DNA of 64,000 bases, from positions 248,001 through 312,000 of the forward strand of contig CAMLGZ010000001.1 of assembly GCA_946479745.1 (NCBI GenBank), read 5' to 3'. Made by a program: the position numbers and the translations under genes. The stretch is from an uncultured Pseudoxanthomonas sp. GTDB taxonomy: Bacteria; Pseudomonadota; Gammaproteobacteria; Xanthomonadales; Xanthomonadaceae. Below, piece after piece: positions 1 to 8,533 of the stretch (its first letter is position 1; each line of letters begins with the position of its first letter). The notes below the pieces were generated by a model. That model ran no database searches, had not been told where the DNA came from, and was given only the letters and a program-made list of their open reading frames with translations.

Positions 1-42
1 TCCTCTGTGACGGACGATATTCCCGCCGGAAGGAACCTGCCG

Positions 43-1617
43 ATGAAATCGAACCTCCTGTTTCCTGCCGTCGCATGCGCATTGGCCATGGCGATGGCGA
101 TTCCCGCACCTGCCGCCTGGGCCGCGCAAAGCGTGCCCGGCGAGCGCAGCAAGACCGCTCCTGTGCTGGTGGCGCCGAAGTGGCGCAACGAGGCTTTCCC
201 CTCGCAATCAACTACCCGCCTGCAGTACCAGGAAATCGCGGTCTCGCGGATCCTGAAGGTGCAGCAGTACAACCAGTCCCGACGCATCAAGCCCGCCCAG
301 GTCGGCATTGGCCGCGCGGCTTCCAGCGAAGGCGTAGTTGCGAAGCTGCCCGCGTTGAAGTGGGTCGCGATGCGCGATGGGAGTTCGGTGGCCCGTATCG
401 AGGTCGGCTCGCCGATCGCCCTGGGCATACGTGTGGGCCTGCAGATAAATGCGCTGGACGCGCGCGCGGAGCTGCGCTTCGCCGGCTCCGACGAACCGTC
501 GCGCATCGTGTCGGTGATGACTGGCGCTGAAATCCGGAAGCTTGCCGATGCGCGCGGAATCTTCTGGACGCCCGGAACCGATGGCGAGCGCCAGATCATC
601 GAGCTCTACCTGCCCGCACGCGCGTCCCGCAACTCGGTGAAAATGCAGGCGCCGGAACTTTCCCATCTGCTCGCCAACAGTCGCAACGATTTCAAGATCA
701 TCGAAAAAATCGGCGAATCGGGCAGCTGCAATGTGGATACCGCCTGCCGCGTCGCCGAACTGGGGCCCAACTTCGTCAGCGCCAAGAACGCCGTTGCGCA
801 TATGCTTTTCACCTACAGCACCGGCGTGAGCTACATCTGCACCGGCACGCTGCTGGCCGACACGGTGGCCGCTACCCAGATTCCGTATTTCTATTCGGCC
901 AACCACTGTTTCGCGGGCGGCTCGGACGGAGTTCCGGTGCAGAATTTCCAGACCGTCGCCAACACTCTCAATACCTACTGGAAATACGAAGCGACTTCGT
1001 GCGGCAGCGGCGTGCAGGCCGCCAAAGTGCTGCTGGCCGGTGGTTCGGACTATCTCTATTCCAACGCCAATACCGACGCCATGCTGCTGCGGCTCAAGAA
1101 CGCCCCGCCCGCCGGCTCGGAATTCTCCGGCTGGGACTCCGCCGCGCTGGCTCCCTCCAGCTCGATCATCGGTATCCACCACCCCAGCGGCGACGCCAAG
1201 AAGGTGTCTTTGGGCCAGCAGATTTCCAGCGACTCGTCGTTGATCACCGTGGGCTGGTTGAGCGGCACTACCGAGGGCGGCAGCAGCGGCTCGGGTTTGT
1301 TCACCACCGATCCCGGCGGTTATCGGCTGCGCGGCGGCCTGTATGGCGGCAACGCTGCGTGTTCGAACAGCGGTTCGCTTTCCAACACCTTGAATCGCGA
1401 TTTCTACTCGCGCTTCGACGTCGTCTTCCCCAACATCAGCCAATACCTGTCGCCGCTATCGGGCACTCCGATACGCATGAACGATTCCCATCCTTTGACC
1501 CATTCCAGCGCCAGCCCTGCGGCACCTGCGGCGCAGGCCGCTTCCGCGGCCCCGGTTGTTCCCGCAGGCATGGCCTTGCCGCCCCGCGCACGCGAGCGAG
1601 GTCAGCTGGAACGTTGA
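43..1617 (+). CDS. Secreted lysyl-endopeptidase-like serine protease
   Basis: A 524-residue secreted protease of the trypsin-like S1 fold, nearest in motif style to bacterial lysyl endopeptidases. The ATG at 43 follows a GGAAGGA ribosome site and opens a typical signal peptide ending near AAWAA; a GTG at 7 would add 12 unlikely residues. The catalytic triad is visible as His288 in ANHCF, Asp345 in NTDAMLL and Ser415 in GGSSGSG. About 230 residues lie between signal and protease domain and probably act as a pro-region. Several Cys residues fit disulfides in an exported enzyme. The Ala/Pro-rich C-terminal 40 residues look like a linker. Substrate specificity for lysine is inferred from the family only. 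Confidence 0.85.
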   Translation: MKSNLLFPAVACALAMAMAIPAPAAWAAQSVPGERSKTAPVLVAPKWRNEAFPSQSTTRLQYQEIAVSRILKVQQYNQSRRIKPAQVGIGRAASSEGVVAKLPALKWVAMRDGSSVARIEVGSPIALGIRVGLQINALDARAELRFAGSDEPSRIVSVMTGAEIRKLADARGIFWTPGTDGERQIIELYLPARASRNSVKMQAPELSHLLANSRNDFKIIEKIGESGSCNVDTACRVAELGPNFVSAKNAVAHMLFTYSTGVSYICTGTLLADTVAATQIPYFYSANHCFAGGSDGVPVQNFQTVANTLNTYWKYEATSCGSGVQAAKVLLAGGSDYLYSNANTDAMLLRLKNAPPAGSEFSGWDSAALAPSSSIIGIHHPSGDAKKVSLGQQISSDSSLITVGWLSGTTEGGSSGSGLFTTDPGGYRLRGGLYGGNAACSNSGSLSNTLNRDFYSRFDVVFPNISQYLSPLSGTPIRMNDSHPLTHSSASPAAPAAQAASAAPVVPAGMALPPRARERGQLER

Positions 1618-1665
1618 TTCCGTTGTCCGCCGACCGCCCGCAAAGGCGGTCGTGCGAGGCACGAT

Positions 1666-2064
1666 TCAGGGTTTGGCGGCTGCCATGCCCGACTCCAGCC
1701 GCGCTTCGAATTCCTCGAAACTGCCGCCAAGCGCCGCCGCTTCGCCCAGTGCGGCCTCCTTCAGCGCGTCGGAATACTTCAAACGCACCGGCGTGCCGTG
1801 TGCCTCATGCAATCGCGCGGCACGCTTGATCATCGCCAGCATGTGCGCCGCGCTTTCCGAAGTGCCGGCGATGCGTCCGTCCATGCCCAGCACCCATTCG
1901 CCGTCCTGGCGCACTATGCCGGCCAGCAGCCGACCCTCCTGATCGCGCAACTCGGCGTGAGGTTCGATCGACGATCCTATCGGCGATCCCGGCGACTTGC
2001 CGGTGCGCACCTTGGCGGCGCTGCGCTTCTTCGCCTCGCGCCTGGCTTTGGAGTTGATCGACAT
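1666..2064 (-). CDS. Conserved hypothetical protein, basic N-terminus
   Basis: 132 residues, not recognised as a named family. The first 20 residues are Lys/Arg/Ala-rich (ARREAKKRSAAKV), followed by a compact domain with GRLLAGIVRQDGEWVLGMDG and a helical C-terminal half (SAAHMLAMIKRAARL, EEFEARLES). No signal peptide or membrane segment. It converges on the protease gene and lies 58 bp downstream of the efflux gene on the same strand. Function unknown. Confidence 0.6.
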   Translation of the reverse strand: MSINSKARREAKKRSAAKVRTGKSPGSPIGSSIEPHAELRDQEGRLLAGIVRQDGEWVLGMDGRIAGTSESAAHMLAMIKRAARLHEAHGTPVRLKYSDALKEAALGEAAALGGSFEEFEARLESGMAAAKP

Positions 2065-2122
2065 GAATTGGCTACGGAAGAATGAAGGGGAGACAGCGGC
2101 GGCGATAGCTACGAACGATCCG

Positions 2123-3409
2123 TCAAAGCTGATCGGGGGGCTCTACCGGAACGATTTCCTGCGGGCACGCCGGCTGCCGTTTGCAGACATTGCGCTCCCA
2201 GCGCCAGAACGTCCAGCCGAGCAGGGTCAATGAAGCGCTGCCCAGCGCCAGATGGAAGGGATTGTGGCTGAGCCACGGCGACATGGCGCCGGACACCAGT
2301 GCCGCCACCACCAGGCTGGTGAAGGCCTGCAGTGAGGAAGACGAGCCGCGGTGATGCGGATACATGTCCAGGATGGACAGCGTCAGGATGGGGAACACCA
2401 GTGCCACGCCCACGCCGGTCAGGAACAGCGGCATGACCGCCCACGGGATGGTGAACGGATCGGCGAAAGCGCTATAGGCGATATGCGTGACCGCGCCGAC
2501 TCCGCCCACGGCGAAACCTATCGCGGTCAAGCGGTCGCCGTGCATCCGCCCTGCCGCGCGTCCGGACAGAAAAGAACCCACCACCATGCCGCCGATGGTA
2601 GGGATGAACAGCCAGGCGAAATCGCGTTCGCCCAGATGCAGATGCTGCATCACGAACACCGGCGCCGAGGCGATGTACAGAAACATGCCGGCGAAGTTGA
2701 ACGAGCCCGCCGCCGCCAGCCGCTGGAAGCGCGGATTGAGGAAAATGGCCGCGTAGTCGCGCACCAGGCTGCGCGCGACCAGCGGCGCGCGCGACGCAGG
2801 CGGGTTGGTTTCGGGAAACCAGAACCAGGTGGCCAGCAGCAGCACCGCCGAGAACGCGGTCAGGAACCAGAAAATCACCGGCCACTGCCCCCAACCGAGT
2901 ATCCAGCCGCCGACGATCGGCGCGATGGCCGGCGCGATGCCGAACAGCATCGACACCTGGCTCATCAACCGCTGCGCATCGTCGCCATGGAAGAGATCGC
3001 GGATGGCCGCGCGCCCGACGATCTGTCCCGCACCCGCCGACAAACCCTGCAGCGCGCGGAACACCAGCAGTGTCGGCAGATCCTGGGCCAGCGCGCAGCC
3101 GACCGACGCCAGAGTGAACACCACCATGCCGCCGATGATCACCGAACGCCGGCCGATGGCGTCGGACAAGGGCCCATGCACGATGCTCATGGCGGCATAG
3201 GCGATCAGGTAGACGCTGATGGTCTGCTGGATCGCCAGAGGGCCGACGTTGAGCTGCGCACCCATCTGCAGGAACGCCGGGAAGATGGTGTCGATGCAGA
3301 ACGGGCCCAGCATGGACAGGCCTGCGAGCAGCCAGGTGAGGCGGCGGGTGGAGGAAGTACCAGTCACCGGACCAGCAGCCTTGCCAGAGTGGGAAGTTGG
3401 GTCATTCAC
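2123..3409 (-). CDS. Bcr/CflA family multidrug MFS transporter
   Basis: About 428 residues with roughly twelve hydrophobic segments, a major facilitator of the drug:H+ antiporter-1 type. The loop after TM2 has GPLSDAIGRRSVIIGG and TM1 has MLGPFCIDTIFPAF, as in Bcr/CflA exporters. The open frame runs upstream to 3511, but the extra N-terminal residues overlap a palindromic repeat; a GTG at 3409 preceded by AGGG is the better start. It is divergent from gcvP. Likely exports small drugs or metabolites across the inner membrane; the substrate cannot be told. Confidence 0.85.
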   Translation of the reverse strand: MNDPTSHSGKAAGPVTGTSSTRRLTWLLAGLSMLGPFCIDTIFPAFLQMGAQLNVGPLAIQQTISVYLIAYAAMSIVHGPLSDAIGRRSVIIGGMVVFTLASVGCALAQDLPTLLVFRALQGLSAGAGQIVGRAAIRDLFHGDDAQRLMSQVSMLFGIAPAIAPIVGGWILGWGQWPVIFWFLTAFSAVLLLATWFWFPETNPPASRAPLVARSLVRDYAAIFLNPRFQRLAAAGSFNFAGMFLYIASAPVFVMQHLHLGERDFAWLFIPTIGGMVVGSFLSGRAAGRMHGDRLTAIGFAVGGVGAVTHIAYSAFADPFTIPWAVMPLFLTGVGVALVFPILTLSILDMYPHHRGSSSSLQAFTSLVVAALVSGAMSPWLSHNPFHLALGSASLTLLGWTFWRWERNVCKRQPACPQEIVPVEPPDQL

Positions 3410-3472
3410 AATCGCCCTGACAAAGAGCGGCCAGTTTAGGCCAAAGTCCCCATATAAATGGCGATGCGCCTT

Positions 3473-3536
3473 GTAGAGCCGAGCTTGCTCGGCTGCTCTT
3501 GCGGAGTGCAAAGCAGCCGAGCAAGCTCGGCTCTAC
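3473..3536. repeat. Perfect 25-bp inverted repeat, dispersed palindrome family R1
   Basis: Two 25-bp arms (3473-3497 and 3512-3536) are exact reverse complements with a 14-bp loop; each arm contains the smaller palindrome CCGAGCTTGCTCGG. A single arm recurs near 43565-43592. It lies between the divergent exporter gene and the gcvP promoter, so transcribed from either side it would form a very stable hairpin. Confidence 0.8.
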
Positions 3537-3539
3537 AAC

Positions 3540-3570
3540 GCCAATCCGGTGTTATGGGAGGTTATAATCG
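3540..3570 (+). promoter_or_regulatory. Probable gcvP promoter (-10 TATAAT)
   Basis: A perfect TATAAT lies at 3563-3568, ten bases before the first paired base of the glycine riboswitch at 3578, so transcription would start just at the aptamer. No good -35 hexamer is seen at the usual spacing. Confidence 0.55.
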
Positions 3571-3577
3571 CCCGGCA

Positions 3578-3780
3578 GCACGCAGTGGAAGAAGCGGCCC
3601 GCCCTGGGGCATGGCCGCTGCCGAAGGCGCAACGCCCGTAATCGCTCAGGCCAGTGACCGCCGCGTGCACACACTCTGGAGAGATCGGCAGAATGCCGGC
3701 GCCGAAGGGGCAAGAAGGGACCGAGGGAAGCATTCCTCGCGATCGCTTCCAAACTCTCAGGCAGAAGGACAGAGGGGCGC
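3578..3780 (+). ncRNA. Tandem glycine riboswitch controlling gcvP
   Basis: Two glycine aptamers in series. Aptamer 1 has P1 arms GCACGC (3578-3583) and GCGTGC (3663-3668), the core GCCGAAGGCGCAA (3620-3632) and ATCGCTCAGGCCAGTGACC (3641-3659). Aptamer 2 has P1 arms CTCTG (3674-3678) and CAGAG (3770-3774), the core GCCGAAGGGGCAA (3701-3713) and AAACTCTCAGGCAGAAGGAC (3751-3770). These match the conserved glycine riboswitch cores. A CACGTGC/GCGCGTG hairpin at about 3783-3802 may be the expression platform. The placement ahead of the glycine decarboxylase gene fits activation by glycine. Confidence 0.92.
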
Positions 3781-3837
3781 CCCACGTGCGGCTTCGCGCG
3801 TGCAGCTCTTGATCGAGCCCTTTCGGACGTCCCCGAC

Positions 3838-6807
3838 ATGTCAAAGACACCCACGCCCTCCCTGCGCGACCTCGAGCACCACTCCGCTTTCGTCGAGCGC
3901 CACATCGGCCCCAACGACGCCGAGATCGCGCACATGCTGCAGGCCATCGGCCACGATTCGCTGGACGGCATGACCGATGCCATCGTGCCCGGCAACATCA
4001 AGTCGCCTGCGCCGCTGGCACTGCCCGAAGCCATCACCGAAGTCGAAGCGCTGGCCAAGATCCGCGCTATCGCCGACAGGAACGAAGTCTTCCGCAGCTT
4101 CATCGGTCAAGGTTATTACGGCACGCATACGCCCAACGTGATCCTGCGCAACATCCTGGAGAACCCGGCCTGGTACACGGCCTACACGCCCTACCAGGCG
4201 GAAATTTCGCAGGGCCGTATGGAAGCGCTGATCAACTTCCAGACCCTGGTCGCCGACCTCACCGGCATGGAAATCGCCAACGCCTCGCTGCTGGACGAAG
4301 CCACCGCCGCTGCCGAAGCGATGACGTTGGCCAAGCGTTCTGCGAAGTCGAAGTCCAGCGTGTTCCTGGTCGCTGGCGACACGCATCCGCAGACGCTGGA
4401 AGTGCTGCAGACCCGCGCCGAGCCGCTGGGCATCACCGTCGACATCGTGCGTTCCACCGATGCCTTCCATGAAAAGCTGAGCGCCGGCAATTACTTCGGG
4501 GTGATGGTGCAGTACCCCGCCTCCAGCGGTTGGGTCGAGGAATGGGGCCGCGATGCCGATGCCATCCACAGCCACCAGGCACTGTTCGTCGTCGCCACCG
4601 ACCTGCTGGCGCTGACCCTGCTCAAGCCGCCGGGCGAGATGGGCGCCGATATCGTGATCGGCAACTCGCAGCGCTTCGGCGTGCCGTTCGGTTTCGGCGG
4701 CCCGCACGCGGCCTTCATGGCCTGCCGCGACGCCTACAAGCGCAGCATGCCCGGCCGCCTGATCGGCGTGTCGGTGGATGCCGAAGGCAAGCCCGCCTAC
4801 CGCCTCACCCTGCAGACGCGCGAACAGCATATCCGTCGTGAAAAAGCCACTTCCAACATCTGCACCGCACAGGTGCTGCTGGCGGTGATGGCGTCGATGT
4901 ACGCGGTCTACCACGGTCCCGAAGGCCTGACCCGCATCGCCAGCCGCGTCGCCCGCCTGACCGCGATCCTTGCCGAAGGCTTGCGCGGCCTGGGCTACCC
5001 CGCGCTGCACGCCACCGCTTTCGACACGCTATGCGTGGAGCCGGGCGATGCGCGCGAGGCGATTCTGGCGCGCGCGCGCGCCGCCCGCATCAACCTGCGC
5101 GTGCGCGGCAATGGTTCGCTTTGTATTTCGCTGGATGAAACCACCACGCGTGCCGAGGTGGAAGCGCTGTGGAGCGTGTTCGCCGGCGACGACACCGCGC
5201 TGCCGTCGATCGATGCGCTGGACGCCGCCGCGCCGTCACTGATTCCCGAAGCGCTGCGCCGCACCAGCGCTTTCCTCACCCACCCCGTGTTCAATACCCA
5301 TCACAGCGAACACGAAATGCTGCGCTACATGCGCACGCTGGCGGACAAGGACCTGGCCATGGATCGCACCATGATCCCGCTGGGTTCATGCACCATGAAG
5401 CTCAACGCCACGGCGGAAATGATTCCGGTCACCTGGCCGGAGTTCGGCAATATCCATCCGTTCGCGCCGGCTGCGCAGACCACCGGCTACAAGCAGCTGA
5501 TCGACGAGCTGGAGGCCATGCTGGTGGAATGCACCGGCTACGACGCAGTCAGTCTGCAGCCCAACTCCGGCGCGCAGGGCGAATACGCCGGCCTGCTGGC
5601 GATCCGCGCCTACCACCGCTCGCGCAACGAAGGCCACCGCGACATCTGCCTGATTCCCGAATCCGCGCACGGCACCAACCCGGCCTCCGCGCAGATGTGC
5701 GGCATGCAGGTGGTGGTGACCAAGTGCGACGCCAACGGCAATGTCGACGTCGAGGACATCCGCAAGCAGGCGGAGAAATATTCCGATCGCCTCGCCGCCT
5801 TGATGATCACCTACCCGTCCACGCACGGCGTGTTCGAGGAAGACATCGTCGCCATCTGCGAAATCGTGCATGCGCACGGCGGCCAGGTGTACACCGACGG
5901 CGCCAACATGAACGCGCTGGTCGGCGTTGCGAAACCCGGCAAGTGGGGTTCGGACGTCTCCCACCTCAACCTGCACAAGACCTTCTGCATCCCCCACGGC
6001 GGCGGCGGCCCGGGCGTCGGCCCGTGCGCGGTGAAGTCGCATCTCGCACCATTCCTGCCGCGGGAACTACCTCTTCCCCCGCTTGCGGGGGAAGGTGCCC
6101 GAAGGGCGGATGAGGGCGCTCTTCGCAATGAAGTAGGCATGGTCAGCGCCGCCAGCTTCGGCTCGGCTTCCATCCTCCCCATCTCCTGGATGTACATCAC
6201 CCTGATGGGCACCGCCGGCTTGCGCAAGGCCACCCAGGTCGCGCTGCTCAACGCCAACTACATCGCCAAAAAGCTCGCCCCGCACTACGAGACGCTGTAC
6301 ACCGGCCGCAACGGCCTGGTGGCCCACGAATGCATCCTCGATCTGCGTCCGCTGAAGGATGCCACCGGTATCGGCGCCGAGGACGTGGCCAAGCGCCTGA
6401 TCGATTTCGGCTTCCACGCGCCCACCTTGAGCTTCCCGGTCGCCGGCACACTGATGGTGGAGCCGACCGAAAGCGAATCGCAGCATGAGCTGGACCGTTT
6501 CATCGACGCCATGATCGCGATCCGCAACGAGATCCGCGCCGTGGAAGACGGCCGCCTGGACCGCGAGGACAACCCGCTCAAGCATGCGCCGCATACCGCC
6601 ACCGCGGTCATGGCCAGCGAATGGACGCACGCTTACCCGCGCGAGCTGGCGGCGTTCCCGCTGGCCACGCTGAAACTGCAGAAGTACTGGCCGCCGGTCG
6701 CCCGCGTGGACAACGTACACGGCGACAAGAACGTGTTCTGCAGCTGCATCCCGATCAACGATTTCGCCGGAGAGATCGAGGCGTTCAGCGAGCCGGATGT
6801 GATGTAA
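3838..6807 (+). CDS. gcvP: Glycine dehydrogenase (decarboxylating), P-protein
   Basis: 989 residues, the single-chain P-protein of the glycine cleavage system: PLP-dependent decarboxylation of glycine, passing the aminomethyl group to lipoyl-GcvH. The PLP lysine is Lys714 in [16 protein letters not shown]. Other family signatures are [10 protein letters not shown] near the N-terminus, [12 protein letters not shown] and the [12 protein letters not shown] segment. It stands alone behind a tandem glycine riboswitch; gcvT and gcvH are not nearby. Residues about 742-766 are an odd Pro/Glu/Gly-rich insert encoded by a copy of an intergenic repeat, at the surface loop after HLAPFLP where family members vary. 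A terminator follows 30 bp after the stop. Confidence 0.97.
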   Translation: MSKTPTPSLRDLEHHSAFVERHIGPNDAEIAHMLQAIGHDSLDGMTDAIVPGNIKSPAPLALPEAITEVEALAKIRAIADRNEVFRSFIGQGYYGTHTPNVILRNILENPAWYTAYTPYQAEISQGRMEALINFQTLVADLTGMEIANASLLDEATAAAEAMTLAKRSAKSKSSVFLVAGDTHPQTLEVLQTRAEPLGITVDIVRSTDAFHEKLSAGNYFGVMVQYPASSGWVEEWGRDADAIHSHQALFVVATDLLALTLLKPPGEMGADIVIGNSQRFGVPFGFGGPHAAFMACRDAYKRSMPGRLIGVSVDAEGKPAYRLTLQTREQHIRREKATSNICTAQVLLAVMASMYAVYHGPEGLTRIASRVARLTAILAEGLRGLGYPALHATAFDTLCVEPGDAREAILARARAARINLRVRGNGSLCISLDETTTRAEVEALWSVFAGDDTALPSIDALDAAAPSLIPEALRRTSAFLTHPVFNTHHSEHEMLRYMRTLADKDLAMDRTMIPLGSCTMKLNATAEMIPVTWPEFGNIHPFAPAAQTTGYKQLIDELEAMLVECTGYDAVSLQPNSGAQGEYAGLLAIRAYHRSRNEGHRDICLIPESAHGTNPASAQMCGMQVVVTKCDANGNVDVEDIRKQAEKYSDRLAALMITYPSTHGVFEEDIVAICEIVHAHGGQVYTDGANMNALVGVAKPGKWGSDVSHLNLHKTFCIPHGGGGPGVGPCAVKSHLAPFLPRELPLPPLAGEGARRADEGALRNEVGMVSAASFGSASILPISWMYITLMGTAGLRKATQVALLNANYIAKKLAPHYETLYTGRNGLVAHECILDLRPLKDATGIGAEDVAKRLIDFGFHAPTLSFPVAGTLMVEPTESESQHELDRFIDAMIAIRNEIRAVEDGRLDREDNPLKHAPHTATAVMASEWTHAYPRELAAFPLATLKLQKYWPPVARVDNVHGDKNVFCSCIPINDFAGEIEAFSEPDVM
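6061..6133 (+). repeat. Dispersed repeat (R4-like) inserted in-frame in gcvP
   Basis: The stretch CTTCCCCCGCTTGCGGGGGAAG, then GTGCCCGAAGGGCGGATG and GGGCGCTCTT, is the same element found between genes at 20365-20450. Here it sits inside gcvP, keeps the reading frame and encodes about 24 residues ([19 protein letters not shown]). Confidence 0.75.
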
Positions 6808-6835
6808 GCCTGCGGCCTACGCTGCGAGCAAGAAG

Positions 6836-6860
6836 AGACCCCGCGATGCGGGGTCTTTTC
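6836..6860 (+). terminator. Rho-independent terminator of gcvP
   Basis: A 9-bp stem AGACCCCGC/GCGGGGTCT with a 3-base loop and a TTTT tail begins 28 bp after the gcvP stop codon. Confidence 0.85.
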
Positions 6861-6894
6861 TATTGTTCTCAGCTCTTGGCTTTTCGCCGTTGCT

Positions 6895-7090
6895 CTGCCT
6901 CCTCCCTTGCGCGCAGCGCAGGGGAGGATTGAGGAGGGGTGCTCTTGATCTTGATCTTGATCTTGATGTTGCCTCTGCCCGACGAGCATGCAATCCAATC
7001 CCGTGCGGCTCCATGCGAACAGCACCCCTCCCCCTGAGCCGCTTGAGGCGGCTTCGAGCTCCCCTGCGCTGCGCGCAAGGGAGGGGGCAG
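6895..7090. repeat. Pair of inverted R4 repeats with a short hexamer tract
   Basis: Intergenic region without a gene. Two oppositely oriented copies of the GC-rich element (CTCCCTTGCGCGCAGCGCAGGGGAGGA at one end, its complement at the other) at about 6895-6940 and 7025-7088. Between them at 6943-6966 are four tandem CTTGAT hexamers. Confidence 0.7.
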
Positions 7091-7140
7091 AATCCAGCGA
7101 TCCGATAAGATGCACTCAACGCAAGGATCGAGTCGAGCCG

Positions 7141-7491
7141 ATGAGCCGCAACCTGGATGACCTGCAAGCCGCCCAACGCACCTTCGCGCAGGAACGGGAC
7201 TGGGGCCAATTCCATACCCCGAAGAACCTCGCCTCCGCTCTTGCCGTGGAAGCAGCCGAGTTGCTGGAGCATTTCCAGTGGCTTACGGAGGAACAAAGCC
7301 GGACACTGCCTGAAGAGAAGCGCATACAGGTCGGCGAAGAGATCGCAGATGTGCTGCTTTATCTGTTGCAGCTGTCGGACAAGCTGCAGATCGACGTGAT
7401 GGAAGCCGCCTGGCGGAAGATAGGGCTCAACGCAGAGAAATATCCTGTGGATCGCTCCAGGGGGAGCATCAGGAAGTACAACGACATCTGA
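7141..7491 (+). CDS. MazG-like nucleotide pyrophosphohydrolase
   Basis: 116 residues, all-alpha NTP pyrophosphatase of the MazG/dCTPase (RS21-C6-like) type. The Mg-binding acidic residues appear as Glu37 and Glu40 in VEAAELLEHF and Glu67 and Asp70 in GEEIADVLLYLL. Such enzymes hydrolyse non-canonical or excess (d)NTPs to NMP and PPi. The ATG at 7141 is preferred; codons upstream belong to the R4 repeat. Single gene. Confidence 0.85.
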   Translation: MSRNLDDLQAAQRTFAQERDWGQFHTPKNLASALAVEAAELLEHFQWLTEEQSRTLPEEKRIQVGEEIADVLLYLLQLSDKLQIDVMEAAWRKIGLNAEKYPVDRSRGSIRKYNDI

Positions 7492-7669
7492 GGGACCTCC
7501 GGACAACTCGAATGTCGTCCCGTGCATAGCGAGGGGCTGCTTCACCGCAAGCAAACTTCGGGATGCCGTCAGCGCTGAAAGGCTACGAGCTTCGCGACTT
7601 GCGTCGCTCCCACAACACCCGTGGAGCTGTTCGGACTTTCCTGGTCTTCCAATGCGAAGAGGCGCACGT

Positions 7670-7918
7670 CTACGGCCGGATCCTGAAGCCCGGGTTTTCA
7701 TTGATGGTGCCGTCGGCTTCCAGCACCACGAAGCGCGAACCGTCCTTGCTGAACAATATGGGGACAGGCGCCTGGAACAAAGGGCGGCGGACGAACCGCA
7801 ACTGCCAGCCGAACTGCTCCATCGTCTGCAGCGTCGCCAGCTGCGCGGGCATCAGGTCGGCCTTCAACTTCGCCGCATCCTCCGGACTGATCGCTTTGCG
7901 CCGTTCCTTCGCTGACAT
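7670..7918 (-). CDS. Small conserved hypothetical protein
   Basis: 82 residues starting MSAKERRKAISPEDAA, with an AGGAG ribosome site just upstream of the ATG at 7918. Charged helical N-terminal half, then a likely beta-hairpin region (WQLRFVRRPLFQAPVPILF, RFVVLEADGTI). No signal or membrane segment. Not recognised. The 180 bp between this stop and the MazG-like gene hold nothing identifiable. Confidence 0.6.
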   Translation of the reverse strand: MSAKERRKAISPEDAAKLKADLMPAQLATLQTMEQFGWQLRFVRRPLFQAPVPILFSKDGSRFVVLEADGTINENPGFRIRP

Positions 7919-8077
7919 GCGGATCTCCTGGCCATCACTACGCCTAAGCCTGCACAGCGCCATTTCGACAAGCAATGAATGCGACCGGCGGAGTTTCCAT
8001 TTTGTGACGCAGACCAAAGGACAAGCCGCTCCGGGCCGCATGCGCAAGCGGAATTGGGCAGCATGCAGCCTGGCGGC

Positions 8078-8419
8078 TCAGTGCCTGCCGGCAGGCAACG
8101 GTTCTTCCCGGCTGTCGTAGGCTGGCGGGTAATACAGGTTGAGGGTTTTCAGCGACGCGCGGCCGGTATTGCGTATCTCATGGCGTTCGCCGTGCTCTAT
8201 CACCAGCAGGCTGCCGGCTTTCAGCTTCTGTTCCACGCCGTCCACGAAGGCAAGGCCAGTGCCCGAAACCACATACAGCCATTGGTCCGCTCCACGATGA
8301 CGATTGTCTTCATCGCCCTCGCTACCGCCCGGCGCAATCACCATCTCCGCCGCCTGCACCTTGCGCGCGCCGAAGATCACACGAAATCCCCTACCGAAGC
8401 GCAGATGCTTGTATTTCAT
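8078..8419 (-). CDS. Cupin domain protein
   Basis: 113 residues forming one cupin barrel. The ATG at 8419 has a GGAGG ribosome site. The first cupin motif is partly degenerate (RHRGADQWLYVVSGTG) and the second is GSLLVIEHGERHEIRNTG, giving possible metal ligands in RHRG and ERHEI. Similar small cupins act as sugar isomerases, dioxygenases or ligand sensors; the role here is not determined. It stands alone upstream of the GH30 gene. Confidence 0.75.
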   Translation of the reverse strand: MKYKHLRFGRGFRVIFGARKVQAAEMVIAPGGSEGDEDNRHRGADQWLYVVSGTGLAFVDGVEQKLKAGSLLVIEHGERHEIRNTGRASLKTLNLYYPPAYDSREEPLPAGRH

Positions 8420-8533
8420 GGCGATGTCCTCCCGGCCAGAGCACAAAGAATGCGCGCTGGATGTTAAGGGCGGGACAAGAACGGATTCCGGGCGCCGGCC
8501 GCAGGCCGGACGGTGCCTGACGGCCGGCTTGGC

